Shown here: positions 24,841 through 33,567 of the stretch, piece after piece
Numbering within the stretch: position 1 is the first letter of the stretch
Layout of the letters: the number at the start of each line of letters is the position of its first letter
Assembly (NCBI GenBank): GCA_900314575.1
Contig: OMVS01000005.1
Coordinates: 1 to 50,598 of the forward strand
Source of the DNA: an uncultured Olsenella sp.
GTDB taxonomy: Bacteria > Actinomycetota > Coriobacteriia > Coriobacteriales > Atopobiaceae
Length of the DNA: 50,598 bases
Direction: 5' to 3'
Program-made: the position numbers and the translations under genes
The notes under the pieces: model-generated
Told to the model about the DNA's origin: nothing
The model's input: the letters and a program-made list of their open reading frames with translations, nothing else
The model's database searches: none

Positions 24841-25638
24841 CTAACGCTTGGCGTCCATCTCGGCCATGTCGCCGAAGATCGGGGTCGGCATGCCGAAGCC
24901 GCCGGAGACGTCCATGATCTGGCCCGTGGTGTAGGCCGCGTCGTCGCTTGCGAAGTAGGCGACTGCGGCCGCGATCTCCTCGGGCTTGCCCATGCGCTTG
25001 ATGGGGATGTGCTTGAGGAAGAACTCGCGGAACTCCGGCGAGAGGTTGCCGGAGACCGCCTCCGTCGCCGTCATGCCCGGGAGCACGGCGTTGCAGCGGA
25101 TGTTGTCGCGCGCGCACTGCGTGGCGATGAGCTTGGTCAGGTAGTTGATCGCGGCCTTGCTCGTGCCGTAGGCGATCTGCGAGATGTCCGGGCGGATGCC
25201 GCCGACCGAGGAGATGTTAACGATGCTGCCGCCGCCGGCCGCCGCCATGTGGGGGATGACCGCCTGGGAGGCGAGGAAGACGCTCGCGAGGTTCATGTCC
25301 ACCGTGCGGATGAACTCGTCGTACTCGGTCGTCTTGATGTCCTTGTCCTTCTGGGGGTTGGAGGTGCCGAAGTTGTTCACGAGGACGTCCACCCTGCCCT
25401 CGGCGGCGACGACCTCCTCCACCATGGACTCGTAGGTCTCGCGCTTGGAGGCGTCGTTGTAGACCGGGTGCACCGTGCAGCCCTCCTCGTTCAGCTCCGC
25501 GGCGCGCGCCTCGGCGCGCTCCATGTTGCGGGCGCCGAGGTAGACGGTCGCGCCGTCGCGCGCGAGGCGCTGCGCGCAGGCGAGGCCGATGCCCCTCGTC
25601 GCGGCAGTCACGATGGCGACCTTTCCGTTGAGGCTCAT
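24841..25638 (-). CDS. Short-chain dehydrogenase, 7-alpha-hydroxysteroid dehydrogenase-like
   Basis: 265 residues, classical SDR. Cofactor motif 'TAATRGIG', 'NNFGTSN' in place of the usual NNAG, catalytic Ser in 'NISSVGG' and Tyr-x-x-x-Lys in 'YGTSK'. The unusual NNFG, 'SVGGIRPDISQIAYGTSKAA', 'IRCNAVLPGM' and the 'VSGGFGMPTP' ending resemble, from memory, the NADP-dependent 7-alpha-HSDHs of bile-acid-modifying clostridia more than fatty-acid or sugar SDRs. The Arg in 'GARNMERA' after strand 2 would fit NADP. Single gene with an AAGGGAG ribosome site. SDR is certain; the steroid substrate is inference. Confidence 0.85.
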   Translation of the reverse strand: MSLNGKVAIVTAATRGIGLACAQRLARDGATVYLGARNMERAEARAAELNEEGCTVHPVYNDASKRETYESMVEEVVAAEGRVDVLVNNFGTSNPQKDKDIKTTEYDEFIRTVDMNLASVFLASQAVIPHMAAAGGGSIVNISSVGGIRPDISQIAYGTSKAAINYLTKLIATQCARDNIRCNAVLPGMTATEAVSGNLSPEFREFFLKHIPIKRMGKPEEIAAAVAYFASDDAAYTTGQIMDVSGGFGMPTPIFGDMAEMDAKR

Positions 25639-25826
25639 TGCGGACTCCCTTCTCGTTGGGGGGACTCACGTTTTTGCAGGTGAGATGCCCCATATGTGTC
25701 TTGGCGAGCATGGTAGCACGCGCTGGGCGGCAGATAAACGAAGAATTTAGGAAGAATGACGGTCGCCGCCGGGCGGGCGGGCGGTTGAGGAGGGGCGGCC
25801 CGTCTGCTACACGCGGGGACGGGCGC

Positions 25827-26783
25827 CTAGCGTGCCTTGGCGAGGAGGCTGCCGATGCGGGACATGAACTCCGCGAGGAACCGCTCGACGTCCACGCGGA
25901 CCGCGACCTCCATGGTCTTCTCCGGGTCGTTCAGCCGCCTCTCGTCGCCGATGGTGCGGCCGCGCGTGGCGCCCTCGGTTTCGACCTTCATGTTGATGGG
26001 CAGGCACTCGACGAGCGTGGGGTCCAAGGCGACGGCGGCGGCCAACGGGTCGTGCAGGCCGCAGCCCCCGAGGTGCGGCGCGGTCGTCTCGTACGCCTTG
26101 ATGTAGAAGTCCGTCATGTCGGCGTAGGCCTCCCCCGCCCGCGTGCCGAGCTGGCGCCATTGACGCGTCTCGTCGTAGGTGAGCAGCGTCTGGTGGGTGA
26201 CGTCGAGCCCGACCATGGTCGCGCGCACGCCCGAGCGGAAGACCTCGTTCGCGGCCTCGGGGTCCTGGCCGATGTTCGCCTCGGTCCAGGCGTTGACGTT
26301 GCCGGGCTGGGTGAGCGCGCCGCCCATGAGCACCACGCGGCCGATGAGGTCCTTGACCTCGGGGTCCTTGCGCAGGGCGGCGGCGACGTTGGTCAGCGGG
26401 CCCGTGGGGACGAGGACGAGGTCTGCTCCGTACTCGTGCGCCGCGCGGACGATGAAGTCCACGGCCGGCACCTCCTCCGCCGTCCGGCGGGGCGCTGGCA
26501 ACTCGACCCCTCCGACGCCGTCGGGACCGTGGATCAGGGCGGTGGCCGCGCTCACTCGGAAGCCTTCCGCGGCCTGGGCGTGCGGCTCGCCCCGGAAGAC
26601 GGGGACCTCCGGGTGACCGAGGAGGTCGGTGAGGGCGAGGCTGTTGCGGACGCCCTGGTCAAGTAGGACGTTGCCGTAGGTCCCGGTGATGCCGACGAGC
26701 TCCGCGTCGGGGCTGCCGAGCACGTAGGCGATGGCCAGCGCGTCGTCGATTCCGGTGTCTAGGTCGAGGATGATCTTCTTCAT
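25827..26783 (-). CDS. Inosine/uridine-preferring nucleoside hydrolase family protein
   Basis: 318 residues. Splits ribonucleosides into base and ribose. Calcium-site motif 'LDLDTGIDDALAIAYV' (DxDxGxDD) at the N-terminus, 'TGPLTNVAAALR', the substrate-site 'AWTEANIGQDPEAA' and C-terminal 'HDPLAAAVALDP' are all present. Purine or pyrimidine preference cannot be told. Monocistronic, preceded on its strand by a 450-base gap. Together with adenine deaminase (28067) and the permeases it forms a nucleobase-salvage set. Confidence 0.93.
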   Translation of the reverse strand: MKKIILDLDTGIDDALAIAYVLGSPDAELVGITGTYGNVLLDQGVRNSLALTDLLGHPEVPVFRGEPHAQAAEGFRVSAATALIHGPDGVGGVELPAPRRTAEEVPAVDFIVRAAHEYGADLVLVPTGPLTNVAAALRKDPEVKDLIGRVVLMGGALTQPGNVNAWTEANIGQDPEAANEVFRSGVRATMVGLDVTHQTLLTYDETRQWRQLGTRAGEAYADMTDFYIKAYETTAPHLGGCGLHDPLAAAVALDPTLVECLPINMKVETEGATRGRTIGDERRLNDPEKTMEVAVRVDVERFLAEFMSRIGSLLAKAR

Positions 26784-27232
26784 GTCAGGTTCGCCTTCCG
26801 TCTGCGTTTGCGGCGGCGCTCCGTGCGTCCGGCGTACCGCTCACTGATTGCGTACATGTTAAGGCTGGCGGGGGCCGGGATGCCCCGAACGGCCGAGGCG
26901 CTGAGAGGCCCTCTAAGGCCCCCGCGCCAGACCAATGGACTGCGGGACCTGCGGGACCTTCTCCCCTCTGCGACGGTAGCGTGAGCAAATCGCTTTTATC
27001 CGACAAAAAGTCGAAAAATTGTTCGGTAAAAGCGATTTGCCCACCCAGCAAAAGACGTTTTCCGGACAATTTTGGAGAAAATTGTTCGGAAAAAGCGATT
27101 TGCGTGGTGTCAGTACCGCAATTGATGTGCGCCGGCGCGGGCCGGGGCCGGCCCGAGGGCTATCCTTACGAGGTGGATTGGGGGCAGGCGCCGACGGCTC
27201 GCCGGCGCCGTGTCAAGTGAGGGGGCAGGTCC
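26784..27232. other. 449-base divergent gap with an AT-rich hairpin element
   Basis: Promoters of the nucleoside hydrolase (minus) and the TMEM175-like gene (plus) must lie here. The central 26985-27103 is the hairpin element described separately. Open frames through it have no ribosome site and are driven by the repeats. Confidence 0.6.
26985..27103. repeat. AT-rich element: three copies of one 22-bp motif in two long hairpins
   Basis: The core AAAAGCGATTTGC occurs at 27028-27040 and 27091-27103 on plus and at 26985-26997 on minus. Full 22-base copies span 26985-27006 (inverted), 27019-27040 and 27082-27103; the latter two differ at one base. Copies 1 and 2 form a stem of about 20 bp. A further stem pairs 27058-27073 with 27078-27093: 16 bp, one G-U pair, loop GGAG. 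The AT content is unlike the flanking DNA. Function unknown: operator, RNA structure or a small mobile repeat. Confidence 0.85.
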
Positions 27233-27947
27233 ATGGACAAGGGCCGCATGGAGGCGTTCAGCGACGGCGTCATCGCGATCATCATAACCGTCATGGTTCT
27301 CGGCATCGGGGCGCCCGTGGGCGACGGGCTCTCGGACCTCGCCGGCGTCTTCCCGGCGCTCGGCGCCTACGCGCTGAGCTTCGTCGGGGTGGGCACCTAC
27401 TTGGAACAACCACCACCACCTGCTCAAGCTGGTGAGGCGCGTCGACGGCCGCATGCTCTGGCTCAACCTCGGCTTCCTCTTCGTGCTCTCGCTCGTGCCG
27501 CTCGCGACGGAGTGGATGGAGAAGAGCGTCTTCTCCGCAATTCCCACGACCACCTACGTCGTGCTCAACGTGCTGCTCTCCCTCTCCTACATGGCGCTGG
27601 AGAGCGACATCCACCACAGCATCGCGAGCGGCTGCTCGCGCAAGGCGCCGGAGGAGGTCTTGAGGCGCTCGACCATGAAGGAGAGGCTCACCCTGGTCGC
27701 GGAGGCGGCGGCCTTCGTCCTCTCGCTGGCGCTCCCCTCCTCGCACCTCGCGCTCGTGCCGCTGGCCCTGGGATATGCGCTCTGGATCGTGCCGGACATG
27801 CGCATCGTGCACCTGCTCGACTTCCTCGCGGATGCGGACGACGCCGCAGGCGTCGAAGTCGCGGAGGAGCCCGGCGCGAGCGCCGCAGGTGCGGACGCCG
27901 CCGCTGGTGACCTCGGGTCGGAGAGGGGCGGCGGCGCCGCGGCGTGA
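27233..27947 (+). pseudogene. TMEM175/DUF1211-like potassium channel gene with a 1-base frameshift
   Basis: The first frame begins 'MDKGRMEAFSDGVIAIIITV' (F-S-D signature of TMEM175 channels) and runs well to 'YALSFVGVGTY'; the second frame resumes at 'VRRVDGRMLWLNLGFLF'. Removing one T of the TT at 27401-27402 restores 'YWNNHHHLLKLVRRVDG', the conserved family segment, and one frame of 237 residues with about six membrane helices and an Ala/Gly/Glu-rich tail. As sequenced, the first frame would give a truncated protein. It is either a real pseudogene or a base-call error. GGGGGCAGG site before the ATG. Confidence 0.85.
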
Positions 27948-28066
27948 TAGGCTTGCACCACCTGCCCGCCGATGGGCTCGCCCCCGGCGGGCGCCCTCCC
28001 GGCGGGCGCGCGCAGGGTGATCGGAACTGACGGGAGCGCGGCCAGGCCGCGCGGACGGGAGGGAAG

Positions 28067-29881
28067 ATGACAAACACGTTCTGCAGGCAGCCCCTCTGGG
28101 AGTGCAACGACCGGCTCGTGCGCGTGGCGCAGGGCCAGGAGCCGGCGGACCTCGTCATCAGGCATGCGAGCCTGGTCTCGGTCCCCACCCACGAGATCCT
28201 CCCCGACACGGACATCGCCGTGGCCGCGGGCAGGGTCGCCTACCTGGGCGTCGGCGAGCACACGGCCGAGCACTGCATCGGAGAGGGGACCGTGGTCGTG
28301 GACGCGGGCGGCCTCTTCGCCACCCCCGGCTTCATGGACTCGCACATGCACGTGGAGAGCTCGATGGTGGGCGTCTCCGAGTACGCGCGCGCGGTCGTGC
28401 CGCACGGCACCGTCGGCGTCTACGCCGACCCGCACGAGTGCGCCAACGTCTGCGGCCTCGCCGGCGTGCGGGAGATGTTCAAGGACGCCAGGCGCGTGCC
28501 CCTCAAGGCCATGCTCACGACCCCCTCGTGCGTGCCTGCCGTACGCGGCGTCGAGGACACCGGCTCCTCGATCGACGCGGCCCAGATCGCCGAGACCATG
28601 GGGTGGGACGACGTCGTGGGCCTCGGCGAGATGATGAACTTCCCCGGCATCCTCTCCTGCGAGCCCAACGCGATCGACGAGGTCCGCGAGACCCTCAAGG
28701 CCGGCAAGTCCGTGACCGGCCACTACGCCGTGTCCGAGACCGACCGCGGCCTCAACGCCTACATCGCCTCCGGCGTCTCGTCCTGCCACGAGTCCACGAC
28801 GGTGGACGACGTGGTCTCCAAGCTCCGCCTCGGCATGTACGTGCAGCTCAGGCAGGGCTCGGCGTGGCACAACCTGCCGAACTACCTGCCCGGCGTCCTC
28901 GCTTCGGGGGTCGACACGCGCCACCTCGTGCTCTGCTCCGACGACGACCACCCCGCGACCATCGTCGGCGACGGGCACATGGACCTCATCCTGCGCCTGG
29001 CGGTGAGCCTCGGCTGCGACCCCGTCACCGCGGTGCAGATGTGCACGATCAACTGCGCCGAGTGCTTCGGCATGGGTTCGGACCTCGGCAGCATCGCCCC
29101 GGGCAAGTGCGCCGACATCAACCTCGTCGAGGACCTGGAGAGCTTCCGCGTGCGCAAGGTCTTCATCGACGGCGAGCTCGTCGCCGAGGACGGTCGCGCC
29201 CTCTTCGACGTCGAGCCCTACGCGTGGCCGGACTTCATGACCCACACGATGAACCTGGGCATCGACGTCACGCCCGAGACGTTCCGCTTCGAGACCGAGA
29301 AGCCCGACGGGTCGCGTGCCCGCGTGCGCGCGATCGGCATCGAGTCGGGCCAGACCCTCACCAAGGACGCCGTCGTCGAGGTCCCGGTGGAGGGCGGCCA
29401 GCTCCTCGCAGACCCCGCGCACGACGTCTGCAAGGTCTGCGTCTTCGACCGCCACCACGGGGCGGCGGGCGTCCACTCCGAGGGCTTCGTCACCGGCTTC
29501 GGCATCCACGGCGCCCTCGCGCAGACGGTCAGCCACGATGCTCACAACCTGCTGGTAGTCGGCGACAACGAGGAGGACATGGCGCTCGCGGCCCGCACGC
29601 TCGCCGAGTGCGGCGGCGGCGAGGTGGCCGTCTCCGACGGGCGCGTCCTCGCCCTGGTGGAGCTGCCAGTCTGCGGCCTCATGAGCGACGAGCGCGTGGA
29701 GGTCGTGGCGGAGAAGGTCTCGCGCATGGAGGAGGCCTGGAGGGAGATGGGCTGCTCCATGCCCTCGCCGTTCATGACCATGGGCGTCATGTCGCTCGCG
29801 TGCGTCCCCGTACTGCGGCTCACCAACCGCGGCTACGTGAACTGCCTGACGTTCGAGATGGAGCCGCTCGAGGTGGACTAG
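28067..29881 (+). CDS. ade: Adenine deaminase
   Basis: 604 residues, the usual length. Converts adenine to hypoxanthine and ammonia. Amidohydrolase fold with the metal motif 'GFMDSHMHVESSMV', then 'DPHECANVCGLAG', 'GHYAVSETDRGLNAYIASG', 'CSDDDHPATIVGDGHMD' and the C-terminal Ade domain 'HDAHNLLVVGDNEEDMALAA'. GGGAGGGAAG ribosome site directly before the ATG. Monocistronic, closed by the long palindrome at 29929. Works with the nucleoside hydrolase and purine permease in salvage, or as a nitrogen source. Confidence 0.96.
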   Translation: MTNTFCRQPLWECNDRLVRVAQGQEPADLVIRHASLVSVPTHEILPDTDIAVAAGRVAYLGVGEHTAEHCIGEGTVVVDAGGLFATPGFMDSHMHVESSMVGVSEYARAVVPHGTVGVYADPHECANVCGLAGVREMFKDARRVPLKAMLTTPSCVPAVRGVEDTGSSIDAAQIAETMGWDDVVGLGEMMNFPGILSCEPNAIDEVRETLKAGKSVTGHYAVSETDRGLNAYIASGVSSCHESTTVDDVVSKLRLGMYVQLRQGSAWHNLPNYLPGVLASGVDTRHLVLCSDDDHPATIVGDGHMDLILRLAVSLGCDPVTAVQMCTINCAECFGMGSDLGSIAPGKCADINLVEDLESFRVRKVFIDGELVAEDGRALFDVEPYAWPDFMTHTMNLGIDVTPETFRFETEKPDGSRARVRAIGIESGQTLTKDAVVEVPVEGGQLLADPAHDVCKVCVFDRHHGAAGVHSEGFVTGFGIHGALAQTVSHDAHNLLVVGDNEEDMALAARTLAECGGGEVAVSDGRVLALVELPVCGLMSDERVEVVAEKVSRMEEAWREMGCSMPSPFMTMGVMSLACVPVLRLTNRGYVNCLTFEMEPLEVD

Positions 29882-29928
29882 CCGGTACGGAGCCGGGCGC
29901 GGCGGCAAGGACGGGAAAGGTTGAGGAC

Positions 29929-29968
29929 GGGAGGCCCCCGTCGTCCGATCGGACGACGGGGGCCTCCC
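29929..29968. terminator. Perfect 40-bp palindrome, probable bidirectional terminator
   Basis: Both 20-base arms are perfectly complementary (GGGAGGCCCCCGTCGTCCGA and its complement) with no loop base. It lies between the ends of ade (plus) and the 3-hydroxyacyl-CoA dehydrogenase gene (minus). There is no T-run on either side, so it is not a textbook terminator. Confidence 0.7.
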
Positions 29969-30041
29969 TCGTACAGGTCTACCGTGACGACCGGCAGTTA
30001 GTGATGGTCACCAGTCGCGGGTGCCGGGACTTGCGAACGGC

Positions 30042-30986
30042 CTACTTCTTGCCGTAGTCGTAGAAGCCCTTGCCGGCGTTGAGGCCGAGCTCACCCTTGT
30101 CGATCTTCTCCTTGAGCCTGCTGACGATGCGGTACTGCACGGTCGACGGGTCCTTGGAGCGCGGGTCCATGATGCCGATGTTGTAGGCGGTCGTGAGGCC
30201 GACGATGTCGAGGATGCGGAACGGGCCGGCGGGGGCGCCGGTGCCGAGCGTCCAGGCGCGGTCGATGTCGACGGGGTCGCCGACCTCGTTGGCCCACAGC
30301 GCCTCGGCTGCGTTCAGGAACGGGACGAGCATGGAGTTGAGCAGGTAGCCCGGCTGCTCCTTGTTGACGCGAAGCGGAATCATGCGGATGGAGCTGGCGA
30401 AGGCGATCGTGGTCTCGAAGGTCTCGTCGCTCGTGCCTGCGTGGCGCATGACCTCGGCGGTCGGGTGCGACCAGATCTCGTTGGCGAAGTGGAGGGCGCC
30501 GTACTTGGCGGGACGGCCCGTGGCCTCCGCGAACTGCGAAGGCAGCAGCGTGGAGGAGTTGGTGACGACGAGGGTCTTCTCGGGGAGGTGCTTTGCGAGC
30601 TCCTCGTAGAAGGCGACCTTCTGCTCGACGCTCTCGGCGACGGCCTCGATCACGAAGTCCGCGTCGCCGAAGGCCTCGTCCCAGTCGGTCGTGAGCTTGA
30701 GGTTCTTATAGGCCGCCTCGACCTTGGCCTTGGCCGCCTCGCAGCTCTCGGGGGTGACGTCCTCCTGGGCCATGAGGCCGTAGGCGTAGGCCCTCGGGTC
30801 GGTCTTCATCGCGTCGAGCGTCTTGAGGTAGGTCTCGCGCAGGTAGTCGATCTTGGGCTTGCAGCGGCCGATGGAGCCCTCGCTGCGCAGCCAGATGGTC
30901 ACGTTGTACCCGCTGTACGCGCTCTGGAACGCGATCTGGCTGCCCAGCACGCCACCACCGGCTACGGTTACGTTCTTGATTTCCAT
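30042..30986 (-). CDS. 3-hydroxyacyl-CoA dehydrogenase family protein
   Basis: 314 residues. NAD-binding Rossmann domain with 'VAGGGVLGSQIAFQSA' (GxGxxG), catalytic region 'NSSTLLPSQFAEATGRP' and 'GALHFANEIWSHPTAEVM' in place of the more usual HFFNP, then the C-terminal 3HCDH domain ('LLNSMLVPFLNAAEAL', ending 'LNAGKGFYDYG'). Family members oxidise 3-hydroxyacyl-CoA or related L-3-hydroxy acids. No thiolase, crotonase or acyl-CoA dehydrogenase gene is near, so the substrate stays open. Strong GAGGAGG ribosome site. Convergent with ade. Confidence 0.88.
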   Translation of the reverse strand: MEIKNVTVAGGGVLGSQIAFQSAYSGYNVTIWLRSEGSIGRCKPKIDYLRETYLKTLDAMKTDPRAYAYGLMAQEDVTPESCEAAKAKVEAAYKNLKLTTDWDEAFGDADFVIEAVAESVEQKVAFYEELAKHLPEKTLVVTNSSTLLPSQFAEATGRPAKYGALHFANEIWSHPTAEVMRHAGTSDETFETTIAFASSIRMIPLRVNKEQPGYLLNSMLVPFLNAAEALWANEVGDPVDIDRAWTLGTGAPAGPFRILDIVGLTTAYNIGIMDPRSKDPSTVQYRIVSRLKEKIDKGELGLNAGKGFYDYGKK

Positions 30987-31191
30987 GCTGCCTCCTCTTG
31001 GGACCTCGTCCCGTCGTGGTTGTTACACCCTGCACGATACCCAGTGCGTGGCGCCGGCTTTCAGCGGGGCGCGCGGAGCGGTCGGGAAACGCCCGCAGGC
31101 GTTGAGTTATGGTCGCATCCGGCGTATGTCCACTTTGAGGTGGCGGGCATCGCGGAACGCGTGGTGTTTGCCCCGCATTACCATCGATTGC

Positions 31192-32604
31192 ATGGATACC
31201 CAACATGACAACGCTACGGAGAAGTTCCGGCAGATGACCGAGGAGCCCATCAGGCCCCTGATCCTCTCGCTCGCCGCCCCCTCGATCGCATCGAACCTCG
31301 TGACGAGCCTCTACAACCTGTGCGACACCTTCTTCGTGGGGTCGCTGGGCACCTCGGCGGAGGGCGCCATCGGCATCTCCTTCGTGGTCATGACCGCCAT
31401 CCAGGCGGTGGGCTTCGGCATGGGGCAGGGCACCGGCAACGCCATCTCCCGCTACCTCGGCGCCAGGCAGCGGGAGCGCGCCTGCGTGATGGCGACCAAC
31501 GGCCTCGTCTGGACGCTCGCAATCGGCGCACTCATCGCGCTGGTGGGCAACGTCCTCATCGAGCCCATCTGCCGCCTGGCTGGCTCCACCGAGACCATCC
31601 TCCCCTACGCCAAGACCTTCGTGGGCATCATCCTGCTCGGCGCCCCCTTCATGTGCAGCTCGCTGATGCTCAACATGCAGCTGCGCTTCGAGGGGGAGGC
31701 GCTCCACTCCATGATCGCCATAGTCACGGGCGCCCTGCTCAACATCGCGCTCGAGCCGCTGCTCATCTATGGCGCCGGCCTCGGGATCGCGGGCAGCGCC
31801 ATCGCGACGGTCGTCTGCCAGTTCGTGAGCTTCTCCATCCTCGTGTGGCAGATTCAGCACGTGGGGATAACGCCGCTCTCGCCCAAGTGGCTGAGAAGGC
31901 CGACGCGCTCCGCGCTGAGGACGATAGTGAACGGCGGCCTCCCCTCCTTCGTCCGCCAGTGCATGCTCGGCGTGGCCACGACCCTCCTGAACGGTGCCGC
32001 TCGCCCGTTCGGCGACGCCGCGATAGCCGCCCTCGCCGTGGTGCAGCGGATCGCGGGCATCGGCAACTACGTACAGATCGGCATCGGCCAGGGCTTCCAG
32101 CCGGTGATCGGGTACAACTTCGGCGCCAGGATATACGGGCGCATCCGCGAGGGCTACCGCTTCTCCGTGGGGACGGCGTTCGTCGCCGTGGCCCTCATGG
32201 GCGTCTTCTCGTTCGCGTTCGCGCCGCAGCTCGTCGGCCTCTTCTCCAGCGACCCGGAGGTCATAGGGATCGGCACCCTCGCCCTGCGCGTCGAGAGCGT
32301 CACACTCCCCATCACGGGCACCGCGATGATCACCAACTTCCTGCTCCAGACGATGGGGCGCATGTGGCGTGCGACCGTCCTCGGCGCCTGCCGGCTCGGC
32401 CTCGTCCTCGGTCCCGTCGTGCTCGTGCTGCCGCCCCTGCTCGGGCTCCTCGGCGTCCAGCTCGCCCAGCCGGTGACCGACGTCATCACCTTCCTGGTGG
32501 CGCTCCCCATGGCCGCCTCGGCCCTGCGCGACCTCGCAAGGGGCGAGCACGAGGCCGCCGCCGGCAAGGGCGGCCTCGCGGAGGGTGAGCGCGAGGCCTG
32601 CTGA
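31192..32604 (+). CDS. MATE-family multidrug/Na+ antiporter
   Basis: 470 residues, 12 membrane helices in two MatE repeats. 'PIRPLILSLAAPSIASNLVTSLYNLCDTFFVG' region (N-terminal motif split over helix 1-2), 'GMGQGTGNAISRYLGARQ' and 'IGIGQGFQPVIGYNFGAR' are the classical MATE motifs of the DinF/NorM-like exporters. The ATG at 31192 has no ribosome site; a TACCAT -10-like hexamer ends 7 bases before it, so the message may be leaderless. An ATG at 31234 ('MTEEPIRP') is the alternative. The long open frame upstream to 30853 crosses the divergent promoter and is rejected. Confidence 0.92.
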   Translation: MDTQHDNATEKFRQMTEEPIRPLILSLAAPSIASNLVTSLYNLCDTFFVGSLGTSAEGAIGISFVVMTAIQAVGFGMGQGTGNAISRYLGARQRERACVMATNGLVWTLAIGALIALVGNVLIEPICRLAGSTETILPYAKTFVGIILLGAPFMCSSLMLNMQLRFEGEALHSMIAIVTGALLNIALEPLLIYGAGLGIAGSAIATVVCQFVSFSILVWQIQHVGITPLSPKWLRRPTRSALRTIVNGGLPSFVRQCMLGVATTLLNGAARPFGDAAIAALAVVQRIAGIGNYVQIGIGQGFQPVIGYNFGARIYGRIREGYRFSVGTAFVAVALMGVFSFAFAPQLVGLFSSDPEVIGIGTLALRVESVTLPITGTAMITNFLLQTMGRMWRATVLGACRLGLVLGPVVLVLPPLLGLLGVQLAQPVTDVITFLVALPMAASALRDLARGEHEAAAGKGGLAEGEREAC

Positions 32605-32633
32605 GCGCAGTACGGGCGCGGCCTCCCGGCGGC

Positions 32634-32673
32634 CCCCGTCGCGGGCGGGCCTGCGAACCCTCTCGCGACGGGG
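32634..32673. terminator. Hairpin between convergent MATE and lipoprotein genes
   Basis: CCCCGTCGCG / CGCGACGGGG, a perfect 10-bp stem with a 20-base loop, between two converging gene ends. No T-run. Confidence 0.55.
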
Positions 32674-32685
32674 CGCGTCCGTGGC

Positions 32686-33567
32686 CTACTGTGCGTTCGG
32701 CGAGTAGTAGTCGGACCCGATGCTGAAGCCCTGCACCTCGACCTTCACCGAGTCCGCCGCCTCGGAGATGTTGGAGTCAAGGTAGGCGTCGAACTTGACG
32801 GACTCCCCCGCACCCCAGGAGTTGGTGCTGGCGTAGGTCTCCCCGATGCGCGTGCCGCCTGCGTCGTAGACGCCGAGGACGAGGGAGACGTTGCTGTAGT
32901 CGTTCTCGGTCGTGTTGCTCACGGTCGCCTCGTACTCGTAGTTGCCGTATCCCGAGACGTCGACCTTCTCCCACGTGACGTCCGAGAAGAGGGACTGCAT
33001 CGCCTCGACCTGCGTCTGCTGCGGACTCTTGACCGACTCGTCGATGGAGTCCGCCTTGACGCCGGGGATCGACACCTGGCCGCCGAGCGCCGACTGGTAG
33101 GAGACCTGTCCCGTGCAGCGCCCGTAGACGCCGACGTACTGTCCCTCGACGACGTGGTTGCCTTGTATCACCGCGGGGTCGAAGGTCACGTAGTAGACGT
33201 CCTGGTACCCGTCGACGCTCGTGGCGACCCTGAGCACCGTCTCGTGGTCGCTATTCTCGACCACCTGCAAGACCTTGCCCTCGAAGTGGAGCATCTTGTC
33301 CTTGTAGTCCTCCGGGCTACGGGCGACCGCCGCGTAGTCGGCCTCCTCGTAGTTCGCCGGGTCGAAGGGCTTCTTCTCCTCCTCCTTGGAGCAGCCCGCG
33401 AGCGAGGCGATGACGACGATGGCGGCCGCCACGGGGACGGTCGCGAGGGCGAGGGGGCCGCGACGCCTCCTGCGTGACCTCTCGTGCCTGCCGCTCCGGG
33501 CTCCTTGCGCTACTTCGGTGGTCGCCCCTGCCATCGGTGACACTGAAAGCATGACGTCCTTATCCAT
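32686..33567 (-). CDS. Lipoprotein with C-terminal FxLYD-like domain
   Basis: 293 residues. A long basic N-region ('RHERSRRRRRGP') is followed by a hydrophobic segment and the lipobox 'LAGC' (Cys near residue 59), so the protein should be anchored outside the membrane. Residues about 75-170 hold a beta-rich domain ('YKDKMLHFEGKVLQVVEN', 'VYYVTFDPAVIQGNHVVEGQ') like OB-fold domains of small Gram-positive lipoproteins; residues about 205-285 resemble FxLYD ('GNYEYEATVSNTTENDYSNV'). Function unknown. GGGGAGGCAG site before the ATG supports this start although it lengthens the signal region. Confidence 0.75.
   Translation of the reverse strand: MDKDVMLSVSPMAGATTEVAQGARSGRHERSRRRRRGPLALATVPVAAAIVVIASLAGCSKEEEKKPFDPANYEEADYAAVARSPEDYKDKMLHFEGKVLQVVENSDHETVLRVATSVDGYQDVYYVTFDPAVIQGNHVVEGQYVGVYGRCTGQVSYQSALGGQVSIPGVKADSIDESVKSPQQTQVEAMQSLFSDVTWEKVDVSGYGNYEYEATVSNTTENDYSNVSLVLGVYDAGGTRIGETYASTNSWGAGESVKFDAYLDSNISEAADSVKVEVQGFSIGSDYYSPNAQ

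Noticed and set aside
24841-25638. SDR as a Collinsella-type 7-beta-HSDH or a BaiA 3-alpha-HSDH
   Set aside because: The motifs and C-terminus I recall for those enzymes do not match; the clostridial 7-alpha type fits better.
26981-27435. ORFs through the AT-rich hairpin element
   Set aside because: Repeated peptide pieces reflect the repeated DNA motif; no ribosome site, and the frames continue as shadows of the TMEM175-like gene.
30853-31191. Longer upstream starts of the MATE, HflX, LexA, RecA, SpoVS, UraA and UvrA-like frames
   Set aside because: The extensions cross promoters, terminators or neighbouring genes, lack family similarity, and better-placed start codons exist.
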